Assembly (NCBI GenBank): GCA_902806575.1
Contig: CADCXD010000011.1
Location: 434,001-498,000, forward strand
Reading direction: 5' to 3'
DNA: 64,000 nt
From: Jackrogersella multiformis
Taxonomy: Eukaryota > Ascomycota > Sordariomycetes > Xylariales > Hypoxylaceae
How positions within the stretch are numbered: position 1 is the first letter of the stretch; the number at the start of each line of letters is the position of its first letter. A model generated the notes under the pieces. That model saw nothing but the letters and a program-made list of their open reading frames with translations, did no database searches and had not been told where the DNA came from. The translations under genes were made by a program, and so were the position numbers. Positions 55,030 to 64,000 of the stretch are shown one piece after another.

Positions 55030-55796
55030 GCATGCATTTGGTACCTGAGAACCTATTTATCTCTACCTAGGTAAAAACCCCGAATCTCTGTTGGGGAAAG
55101 GGGTGATGATTGATTATAGTTAGTCTACAGTATCATAATATATCTGGAATCCGACAGCTCCCCGCTCGTATATGAGAAATGACGTGAAGTTGCGATTGTT
55201 ATACTGCTAAGGTTGATTTCATGACATAATTATCGAGTAAAACCTTTCTATTGTATGAGTTGGATTATCATAATTACTATATATGTAGTTGTAGTTGAAA
55301 AAGTACTTATGAATTTGAATGCAAGCAAACGATTGATACCCCCTTAAATGGAACCCCTATTGGGAATTGGTTGAAGAAGAGAAAGCGATGTCAATTCCAA
55401 GTGATCCTATCATCCTACTTTTTTTTAACGTGACGAGAGAAAAACCGTCGGGTTAAAAAAGCTGCGACAGGAAAGAAAAAAAAGGGAATCCAACGTTTTC
55501 TAAGCAATACTATTTGGCGTCGAGAATGAAAAGGGGTTAAGTACCTAGGTACCTTGACAATGTGGCTAGTGCTTAGTATGGCTTCACTATTTGGGGCGCA
55601 CAGGATTTTAATGGTTATCGATAGGGGTGATTATGTAATCAGAAGGTTTTCTAATGGATTTATCTTCAAAAATGCAAAAATAAAATCAACCTTCACATCA
55701 AATCGACACGAGAGCTATCTGCTAAATTCAAACTCATAAAAGCTCGCTATATTTGGCCCGGCAAGCTCACTTCTCAGTGATGATACAAGGTACCTG
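55030..55796. other. Spacer upstream of mitochondrial LeuRS
   Basis: No gene seen; the short frame at 55554-55739 has no support. Contains a TACCTAGGTACC string near 55541. Confidence 0.55.
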
Positions 55797-58700
55797 ATGC
55801 ATTCTGTCCCAAGGAAGATCGTGGGCCAGCCGCGACCGGAATTGAAGCTTGTAAGTATCTGGTCTTCGAGTCGTCGAAGCTTCATTCTCCGGCGAACGTA
55901 TCACGCGGCTCGGCTTGACTTGCCTGCTTTAGACAAAAAATGGCGTCCAGTTCCAAAGCAGAGCAAACGGTCCGAAGAAGACATGCGTCTTCGCTCCCCA
56001 ACGGGAAATGGCACTGCTGGAGAGCCTAGCCGTGGTCAATCCGATGGTAACCCCATGTATATCCTCCCCATGTTCCCGTATCCGTCTGGTAACCTTCACC
56101 TCGGACATCTTCGAGTATATACTATTGCCGATGTCATAGCTCGTTTTCGCAGGCTACAGGGTCACGATGTCCTATTCCCAATGGGCTGGGATGCCTTTGG
56201 GTTGCCTGCTGAGAATGCGGCAATTGAACGTGGCATTGACCCGGCTGTCTGGACGAGGGACAACATTGCTCACATGAAAGAGCAGCTCTCGCTCATGAAT
56301 GGGAGCTTCGATTGGTCACGGGTTCGTTCAGATGTACCATTATGAGAATATAGCGCCAAGTGTTAATCGCCGGGTAGGAATTCGCAACGTGCGACCCAGA
56401 GTTCTACAAACACACCCAGAAAATATTCCTCCTCTTCCTCAAGCATGGCTTAGTATATCAGGAAAATGCAACTGTGAACTGGGATCCTGTCGACAACACA
56501 GTGTTGGCCAACGAACAGATTGACTCAGATGGTCGGTCGTGGAGGTCCGGTGCAAAGATCGAGCAGCGTAAGCTCAAGCAATGGTTCTTCGCTATAACCA
56601 GGTTTAAAGAATCGCTGCTACGAGACCTCGAGAATCTGGGCTCAAATGATGCTTGGCCCGAAAAAGTCTTGGCTATGCAAAAGAATTGGCTTGGGTACAC
56701 TGCGGGTGCCCACTATGAATTCCCCACGTACAGGATTGATGATCCAATCAAGTTGCGAAATTTGAAGATATACACCACAAGGCCGGAAACCATATTTGCA
56801 GCTCAGTTCATTGCCCTGTCGCCGAATTTGCCCCTGGTACAGCAGTTAGCGCGAAGAGATCCGGAGCTCCAAAAATTTGTAGAATGCGCGAAGGACCTCC
56901 CTCCTGATACTACAGAAGGCTACTTGATACCGTGGCTCCTTGCGATCAACCCGCTATCCTACCTGAAGGAGTTTTCGGGAGCGGACATTAAGCCTCTTCC
57001 TATGTATATTGCTCCTTACGTTAGAGGAGATTATGGAACCGGAGCAATAATGGGAGTCCCCGCCCACGACGTGAAGGACCACGCATTCTGGAGAAGACAC
57101 CGTCCCGGGATGCCTATTAATTATGCTGTCTCGCCGAGGTCAGATGGGTCTACTTCCAGTCTCGATGGCGGGACTTATTTAGAGTCGGGATTTTTAGCCC
57201 CTACCACTGGTTCTTATCACAAAATGCCCTCTGATGCTGCAGGGAAGAGGATTGTTTCCGAGATCGAAGCTGTTTCGAATCTCGCGGAGGACCGCTCGAA
57301 ATGGAGGATTCGAGATTGGTTAATCAGCAGGCAGAGATACTGGGGCACACCAATCCCGGTCATCCATTGTGAGGGATGTGGGCGGCAGCCTGTTCCAGAT
57401 GACCAACTCCCTGTTACCCTCCCTAAGCTGGACCGTTATTGGGAAGATGGACGACCCGGCAATCCGCTAAAGTCCGCAACAGATTGGGTCAACACCTCTT
57501 GCCCAGAATGCGGCCGTCCCGCCAGGAGAGACACCGACACTATGGATACTTTCGTAGATTCAAGCTGGTATTACATGCGATTCCCAGATTCTAACAACGC
57601 AGAGAAACCTATCTCCGAGACCGCCGCAAAAACACATCTACCAGTTGATATTTACATTGGTGGAGTTGAACATGCTATTCTTCATCTCCTCTACGCTAGA
57701 TTCGTGTATAAGGGTCTTATCGGCTTACTTTATCCTAGAAGGGTAACCGATACTAATGGCAAGGAAATTTTCCAGCCAGCATTGAAGTTCCCAGGGGAGC
57801 CATTCAAACGACTGATCACACAAGGCATGGTACACGGAAAGACGTATTCAGACCCCGATAGTGGCCGGTTCTTGAAACCAGACGAGGTCGATCTCTCAAA
57901 CCCCTCTCAGCCGAAGATCGTAGCATCAGGAAAGGATGCGAGAATTACTTTCGAGAAGATGTCAAAGTCTAAGCACAACGGCGTGGACCCAACTTCTTTT
58001 ATTTCAAAGTACGGCTCCGACGCTACTAGAGCTCACATTATCTTCCAAGCACCTGTGGAGGAGGTTTTAAATTGGGATGAGGATAAGATCTCGGGTGTCA
58101 CTCGTTGGTTGTACCGGGTACATGATTGTGTGCAGAAAATCCAGAAGCCTAAACAGACATCAAAAAGCAAGTTTGACGGGGAAGCTTTTTTCCTCGATCA
58201 CCCAATGCTACATAAGATAGAGAAAAGCGCATTAGAGAATCGGGCCGCGGATGTAGAGTTGTGGCGTGCAATACAGAACACCATCATCTCCGTCACCAAC
58301 GCGCTGGAAAAGGTCTACCCACTAAATACTATGGTCTCTAGCCTGATGAGCCTTACTTTTGTGCTCAGCAAATGTCTGGCGGCCTCTGATGTGGTCAGAT
58401 ACGAAGCTGCTCTACGGCTCATACAGATGATGGCGCCTATCACGCCATCATTCGCCGAGGAGTGCTGGAGCATCCTCAGCCCCGACAGCGGCAGCATATT
58501 CACCAAAGGCGAACGCACATGGCCCGTCCCAGACGGCTCGCTACGATTACTAGGATCCACTCACGTTCAATGCGCAGTCCAAGTGGACGGAAAGCTGCGG
58601 TGCGTTGTGAAGATCCCGACGAAGCCGGCGATGATGGCGAACGGGAGCGACGAGCTCAAGCAGTGGATCACGGAGGAGATCCTAAAGAACAAAGAGGCGC

Positions 58701-58804
58701 AGGCTAAGCTACCCAACATCCGAGAGGCGTTAAAGGTCTTTGTTGTGAAGGACGGCGCGGTTGTTAATTATCTCTTTCCGAAGAAATGGCAGGGGACTGG
58801 ATAG
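55797..58804 (+). CDS. NAM2: Mitochondrial leucyl-tRNA synthetase
   Basis: Two exons, 55797-56321 and 56378-58804, give 983 aa; the 56-bp intron uses GTTCGT, a weaker donor than elsewhere in the window, and a GTAG acceptor, and joins FDWSR to EFATCDPEFYKHTQ. The N-terminus is basic and Ser/Arg-rich (SSRRSFILRRTYHAARL), as expected for mitochondrial import. The class I signature HLGH is at residues 101-104 and KMSKS at 702-706. The editing (CP1) domain lies between, including TTRPETIFAAQF and MGVPAHD. It charges mitochondrial tRNA-Leu; the yeast homologue also assists group I intron splicing. The exact first Met is uncertain because a GTAAGT just after MHSVPRKIVGQPRPELKL could be an alternative donor. 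Confidence 0.95.
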
Positions 58805-59262
58805 GGGTGTGTGGAAAACCGGATACATGGAAGATACCCGCCTCGGTGCTTGACCACCTACCTAGGTAGGTAGGTAAACTTGTAATACTAGGATAAATAT
58901 ATCGATGGATGCCATGGAATAATTTATATACGTGCACGTATATATCATATGGATATACCTGATGTGTAAGAGCTCTATAGGTCTACTGTAGTTCTGGTGG
59001 TATAATAGGTACCCAGACTACACTAAAATGAAGCCCTTAGGCTTACATCGGCCAATAGAGAAGCGCGATTCCCCGTTATTGTCCGCTATATCCAGATCCC
59101 TGTACGCATTTAAGAATCTTAAAATCTTAAACCGTACTACACACATTCTTTTTTTTTTTCTTTTTTTTCTTTTTTTTCTTTTCAGGCACGTCCACACCTT
59201 TTCCCTTTTCCTAACAACCACCCAGCCTAGTACCTGCCTTCTTCTCCTCCGATCACAGGCGA
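58805..59262. other. Spacer between LeuRS and Mtq1
   Basis: TACCTAGGTA at 58859-58868 and a long interrupted T-tract at about 59150-59182 just before the Mtq1 start. No gene. Confidence 0.6.
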
Positions 59263-60474
59263 ATGCCCCGCCTGCCGCCGTCGCTGATCCGGCGCGCGCA
59301 CACCATCTCGCCCCACGTCGCGGCGCTGCTCCCCGCGTGCAGGGACCTCGCCTCCGCGCGCAACGAGCTGCGATGGATCCGCGAGCACGTCGCTGAGGTC
59401 GTGTCCTCGGGTGCTGAGGATAGCCATAGAAAACTTAATGGCCATAGCAATGACAATGGCAATGGCAATGGTATTAGTCATGACGGCACCCGCAGGGCAA
59501 GAGGCGACGCAGAGGCTTTGCTAACGCGCCTCTGTCGGAGACGCGGTGCCGGTGTCCCCCTGCAGTATATCCTGGGCACCCAGCCGTTCGGCGATCTGGA
59601 CATTAGGTGTCGCCCCGGCGTGCTGATTCCCCGCCCCGATACCGAGGCGTGGGTTGCTAGGCTGGCGGGGGTGCTGCTGGGGGGTGAGGTGAGGGGTGGT
59701 GGGGGAGGAGTGGGGGTTGGGGTTGAGGGAGATGGAAAGGGGAGGGGGGTAAGGATCTTAGATCTATGCTCCGGGTCCGGGTGTATTGCGCTTCTGCTGT
59801 ACTCGCTTTTGCGGCGGCGCTTCCCCGGCCTGAATGTCACGGGCCTCGATATCGAGCCGAAGGCCGTCGCGCTGGCGAGGGAAAACCTCGCGTATAACGC
59901 GCAAAAGGGCTTTCTCTTCGGGGCGGAGCTCAACGTCGAGTTTAGGAACGCGGATATTTTCTCCGCGGAGTGGCTGTCGTCACTGCTTCTACAGGATAGC
60001 GACGGGGCAGAAGGAGAAGGAAAAGCGGAGAAGGGGGTGAGGGTGAATGCGGTGGACGTACTGGTCTCGAACCCGCCGTACATCTCTACAAAGGCATTCA
60101 ACCGCGACACCGAGCGCTCGGTGCGCAACTACGAGCCTAGGCTGGCCTTGGTGCCCGCGCTGCCATCTACGCCTTTCTCCGACTGCAGGCCGGAAGACGT
60201 CTTCTACGCCCGGCTGCTGGAGGTCGTGGAGTTGCTGCGGCCGAAGTTCACCGTCCTCGAGGTTGGAGACTTGGCGCAGGCTCTTCGTGTGGTGCGGATG
60301 GCGCGCAGACAGTGTGGTGGTTCCGAGGTCGAGGTCGAGGTCGAGGTCTGGAGAGATTGCCCGGATATGATGTCTCGGGAGGATGAGCCGGAGAGCGTCG
60401 AGGTTGATGGTGTGGGGGTACCGGTTAGGGGTAGTGGGAATGGTAGGGCTGTGTTTATCCGTCGAATTCGCTGA
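59263..60474 (+). CDS. MTQ1: Mitochondrial release-factor glutamine methyltransferase (HemK/PrmC family)
   Basis: Single exon, 403 aa. A helical N-terminal domain (GVPLQYILGTQPFGDLDIRC with RPDTEAWV after it) leads to the Rossmann methyltransferase domain: motif I DLCSGSGC at 167-174 and the catalytic NPPY at 270-273, followed by ISTKAF. These are the HemK/PrmC hallmarks; the enzyme methylates the Gln of the GGQ motif in the mitochondrial release factor. Family members are usually about 300 aa; the excess here comes from low-complexity inserts (DNGNGNGNG-type near residue 70, a Gly/Val run near residue 150, EVEVEVEV near residue 360). It sits downstream of the mitochondrial LeuRS in the same direction. 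The yeast cytosolic Mtq2 is shorter and lacks this N-terminal domain. Confidence 0.92.
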   Translation: MPRLPPSLIRRAHTISPHVAALLPACRDLASARNELRWIREHVAEVVSSGAEDSHRKLNGHSNDNGNGNGISHDGTRRARGDAEALLTRLCRRRGAGVPLQYILGTQPFGDLDIRCRPGVLIPRPDTEAWVARLAGVLLGGEVRGGGGGVGVGVEGDGKGRGVRILDLCSGSGCIALLLYSLLRRRFPGLNVTGLDIEPKAVALARENLAYNAQKGFLFGAELNVEFRNADIFSAEWLSSLLLQDSDGAEGEGKAEKGVRVNAVDVLVSNPPYISTKAFNRDTERSVRNYEPRLALVPALPSTPFSDCRPEDVFYARLLEVVELLRPKFTVLEVGDLAQALRVVRMARRQCGGSEVEVEVEVWRDCPDMMSREDEPESVEVDGVGVPVRGSGNGRAVFIRRIR

Positions 60475-60730
60475 TATGTTCTACTCATAGACTACCTAGG
60501 TAGGTACGCTTAGTCTTCGATCCTGATATCGAAACTTTTAAAACACTTCTCCATGAAACAGTACTATCATCACGTCCTCGAGCCAAACTTAACGCTACTC
60601 GGCTATCTAAAGCGTTACTAGGGGGTCTCCTTTCGCCATACATGCTAGAGTAACATTGATCGCCATTATTTTAGAGCTGTGTACACGTAACAACAGCTCT
60701 CAGGGCCATATTACCGGTATTTCATAGTCC

Positions 60731-62048
60731 TTACGGCTTGGTAAATCGGTCGAAGAACTCCATAACGATCTGGGATGCCTGGATATGAGTCGGGCCCTCG
60801 CCCGCGGCGATCTGCGAGAAGTTGATTTCGGTGGATGCCCAGCAGTGCCCTATATGTATCACCACGCCGTAAGTAATAATATTTAAGCCAGACATATAGC
60901 CAGGCATATATGTATGTAGGAAAGGAATCGTGCGAGAGACTTACCCATATCGTCGACCTTCCAATGCTGCAGCACGCCCTCCTCGCCGCCGCATGTCCAG
61001 CTCGTATGATGCACATCCCCATCGAAGCTATCCTCGACCGTCTTGTCCGCGTCGTCGCACCCGTTGCGCTGCGCCCACCACCCGAGCCACGTCGGGATAT
61101 CCGGCTCCTCGCCGCCCTCGCCCTCGCCGCCCGTGTAGCGGACGCTGGCGTCGCTGCCGCCGTGGATTTCTAGAAGTAGCAGTGGGCTCCGCGCTGGCGT
61201 GCAGTTCCCGTGCGCGGCGTCGTTGTCCGTGTAGTACGACCCGGAGGCTGGCGCGAAGGCGGCGAATTGTGCCCCTAAGTTGCTGCACGCGATGGTGTTG
61301 ACGAAACCACCGCCGATGGACATCCTGTTGCTGGTTAGTGTCTTATATACGCCTAGGTACGCTTTCGTGACTTTGCTTCTTAGGTCTAGTGTGGGTATGT
61401 GCGTATTCTTGACGTATTCTTGAATTATATTTGATGTGAGGGTTTGTAGGGTTGTGATTAAGGAGATGGCTTACCCTGTGGCGAAGATGCGACTGTCGTC
61501 TACGCAGTACCCGCCTCGCACGTCGTCGAGGAGGTCGGACACGAACTGCAGGTCCTCGTCCACTGAGACTTCGGAGTAGTTGGCTCCGGCCCAGGCGCCC
61601 TGTCGTAGATATCTAGTTAGTCGAATCTGCTAAAGTGCGGTAGGGTCTGCTTACCCCGACGCCGTCTGGATAGACCATGATTTTCTAGGTCGGTTAGTTC
61701 CATCGTTTCCTTCAGAAGCGAGGTATTCTTAAGCTAGCTGCATACATTCGCACTGAAACGGGCCTCGCTAAATTTGGTGTCTACTTCGAAGAAAAGCCCA
61801 ACACTGCTCGAGCCGTGGAATCCCAGAACGACCGGGTACGGCGCTGTCTCGCTGTAGTTGGCCGGGAGGTGGATTGAATATTTCCGATCACGTCCACTGC
61901 TGGTGAGATAACGGTATTGCGTTATGCTAGGAAGTGGGTGTGTTTTGCCGCATCCTGTTGTCCCTGAAGATGTAGATGATGTTGTTACAGATACAACGCC
62001 CAGAAATGTCGCGGCGATGGCTCTTATGAAGTTAATTGTGAGCTTCAT
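60731..62048 (-). CDS. Feruloyl-esterase-like secreted hydrolase (CE1/LpqC type)
   Basis: Five exons on the minus strand, 62048-61746, 61684-61655, 61599-61475, 61324-60945 and 60849-60731, give 318 aa. A signal peptide (MKLTINFIRAIAATFLGVVS) is followed by the esterase fold: YPVVLGFHGSSS, IMVYPDGVGGAWAGANYSE, and the nucleophile motif GMSIGGGF with Ser155. Asp211 (IHGGSDASVRY) and His281 (GHCWAS) are the likely rest of the triad. The 30-bp second exon is supported by frame continuity and matches family sequence. The enzyme probably releases ferulate or acetate from xylan side chains. No CBM1 is present. It could also be annotated as a polyhydroxybutyrate-depolymerase-like esterase. Its exon 4 is very GC-rich. 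Confidence 0.87.
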
Positions 62049-62629
62049 GGCGTAAATCTCTAACTAGAATTAAGATATTCGAATGTAAACGTAGCCCTCT
62101 AGATTATTTCTACATTACTAGACTGATCCGGGGGTTCACGTTGATAAAAGCCCTACTGACGCAAGAGGATCGGCGGTACCGATCTATAATTGACAATCAC
62201 TTACCGAAGGATCACATATGATAGGTCAAAGCTATAAGGTATTGGCCACCTGCCCGAATAGTATAGTCACGGTTACGGTGTATGGTTGGTCGAAATATGA
62301 TTGCTATACGCAACGCATGTAACCTAATTCCATGAATGAAAAATCAACGTAGAGGCATGACTGATCGAAAAGAAAAGCCTTATAAACAGGAGCAAGACAA
62401 CGCGGATAGCTAATGTTAAGAACCGATCGACCCCTTTCCATCCCTCCCTTGTCGGTGGTTCCATCCTTCAGAGTAGTAGTGCCATTTTTTTGTAGAATTT
62501 TCCGTCCTTGAATTAAATCATCGCCGTATGAATCGAATCAATTGTTCAGTCGAAAAACCGTTAACCGTCTAGCCGAAACCGTAGAAGTCGAGTATGCCGT
62601 TCTGTTGTTATCGAGAGAGGTTGAGTCAC
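62049..62629. other. Intergenic spacer
   Basis: No gene seen. It is the upstream region of the esterase gene and the 3' side of the membrane-protein gene. Confidence 0.6.
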
Positions 62630-63585
62630 TCAATCGTAAGAGACTGGGTAGAGGGTTGAAAACGCCAAGGCAAAGTGCAAGATGTCCGCTTCCCAACCAT
62701 CGAAAAAGCTCTCGGTGACCGTGAAGATTTCGTAACAGGTGAGTGATAAGACAAGGCAACCGGCCATGGTTTGGAGACAGCCGCAAAGTGTCACAGTGAA
62801 CAGCACAAAGTTTAGAGCGACGGCGGCGCCCACCTCTATATGCCAATCGTGCTGTTCCTCTACGATGAGAAGCTGCAATACCCAGTGCAGGCCAAATAAC
62901 AGGTGCTTGCTGAGTCCCATGGTGGCAATAATCGCAGTGACATGAACCCATGGGATGATCTCGGGCTCGAAATGTTGGCGAGTGAGAACCGTGAAACATT
63001 CCAGATACTCGTCAACACCGAAGAGAACTGGAGAGGCCTTGTTAGTACCTGATTGACCAAAAATTGTCGCCAGTTATATAAGCCCTCCATGATAACGACT
63101 ACATCGGTTTACGGCATAACAGGTGATAATCTTGAGTGCCGTTCAGACTTAGACAAGGATGAGAAGGAAATGGGACGAGGAGAGTAGGTGGAGAGTAGGT
63201 GGTACAGTGTAGTGAGGTAGTAGGAGATAATTAACATAAAAGGAGACTTACCACATCGAGAGACGACGATTGCGACTAACAGGATAATCTGACCGTGGTA
63301 TTGTGGAGGAGGACTCTCCGACAGGGCAAGTAGCTTGTCCATAGCCCAACCTAGTCCGTACTCTACGTTCAACTCAAATGACGAGACTTGGCAAATGTCA
63401 ACGATGAGAAGAATTGCGATACTGAAGATCCAAAGACAGAACGTGAAACAGAGCAGTAGAGGTACTTGGTTGAGAATATCCTCATCGGGCTCATCGATGA
63501 GTTCAACGATGGCATCTCCCGCGGCCGCGTTTTCGCGTCGACGGTGACCACGGCCACGGTCGATCATGACATTAGGGTTATCCAT
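62630..63585 (-). CDS. Hypothetical four-TM membrane protein
   Basis: Two exons on the minus strand, 63585-63252 and 63027-62630, give 243 aa. The 224-bp intron is long for this window but has a GTAAGT donor, a TACTAAC branch point and a CAG acceptor, and the join (VVSRCVLFGVDEYLE) keeps frame. The N-terminus is cytosolic, acidic after a basic patch. Membrane segments are about residues 41-64 (VPLLLCFTFCLWIFSIAILL), 98-116, one around KHLLFGLHWVLQLLI, and one or two near VALNFVLFTVTLCGCLQ and MAGCLVLSLTCYEIF. No recognised family. Possibly a lineage-specific fungal membrane protein. Confidence 0.65.
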
Positions 63586-64000
63586 GATGATAGAGAAGGT
63601 AAGCTGGTGATATTGTGTTAGGATAGTGATGGTAGGATGATGTTTGTTGGGAGATGTTTTTTTTTTTTTGGAAATGAGGAAGAATGTTTTGTGGGCGAAT
63701 ATGGAAAGTATTGTGGGAGAGTTTGAGATTTTATTTTCAGAGATAGAGAATAGTCATATTACCGGGGCAAAAGCGGCTGGGTATGATTCTCCCGGTGACA
63801 CGAAGTGCGGCTATGCGGAGGGGGCGGCTTATACCGGGGACTAGCTCGAAGCAGCCGGCCGTTACGGGGCCGACATGTGGGTCCGCTCCGGGGGTACACC
63901 GGGAGCTCACCCATGGCCAGTAGCAATTACTACCTTGTAGACATGGGAATCATACTTTAACCTACCTCTACGAACATGAGTATGTGCATTAGGTTTTTTA
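63586..64000. other. Right-edge intergenic sequence
   Basis: No gene recognised; the frame at 63644-63844 has no family likeness and begins beside a poly-T tract. It is the promoter side of the membrane-protein gene. Confidence 0.55.

Noticed and set aside
59478..60128. 216-codon minus frame opposite Mtq1
   Set aside because: Antisense shadow of a GC-rich exon with clear HemK motifs on the plus strand.

Overview
The window is a piece of a filamentous ascomycete genome (Pezizomycotina; Sordariomycetes is my best guess, possibly Xylariales). The evidence is short spliceosomal introns (mostly 52-90 bp, GTAAGT/GTATGT-type donors, CTAAC-like branch points), a Cip1-like cellulose-induced secreted protein, a CCG-6-like GPI wall protein, a fungal Pom34-type nucleoporin and a mitochondrial leucyl-tRNA synthetase. 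Intergenic DNA carries a recurrent palindrome (TACCTAGGTA) and is otherwise mostly unique, AT-leaning sequence. I see no prokaryotic features, rRNA, intact tRNA, CRISPR array or intact transposon.

Layout. 0-3.3 kb: the first codons of farnesyl pyrophosphate synthase leave the left edge, followed by the APC/C subunit Cdc23/Apc8. 3.3-21 kb: gene-poor, with a GPI wall protein (7.0-7.7 kb), a small secreted protein (13.3-14.0 kb), a two-exon gene with a PD-(D/E)XK nuclease-like domain and a PCNA-box-like N-terminus (16.2-18.2 kb), and two copies of a short tRNA-related repeat (4.2 and 16.0 kb) in opposite orientation. 21-32.3 kb: a housekeeping block with VPS54 and MCM5 divergent, MCM5 convergent with a membrane-anchored AMP-binding pseudoenzyme (frameshifted here in a G4 run), then POM34. 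32.3-40 kb: gene-poor, with two to four relics of short genes broken by single TAA/TAG codons, a strong inverted repeat, AT-rich stretches and one short acidic ORF. 40-52.3 kb: a Cip1-like protein, an LAT/MUP-type amino-acid permease, a six-exon class II O-methyltransferase and a seven-TM rhodopsin-domain protein, widely spaced. 54-64 kb: an orphan 219-aa protein, mitochondrial leucyl-tRNA synthetase followed head-to-tail by the mitochondrial release-factor methyltransferase Mtq1, a feruloyl-esterase-like CE1 hydrolase and a four-TM protein.

There is no obvious multi-gene pathway. The neighbouring mitochondrial-translation genes (LeuRS, Mtq1), the two plant cell-wall-active secreted proteins and the replication/cell-cycle genes are each individually interpretable. 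The parts least explained by known families are the PIP-box/PD-(D/E)XK/coiled-coil protein, the AMP-binding pseudoenzyme, the 219-aa orphan, the broken short genes at 33.8-36.0 kb and the dispersed tRNA-related repeat. Exon coordinates were worked out by hand from splice signals and reading-frame continuity; in every complete multi-exon gene the exon lengths sum to a multiple of three, except the frameshifted AMP-binding gene.
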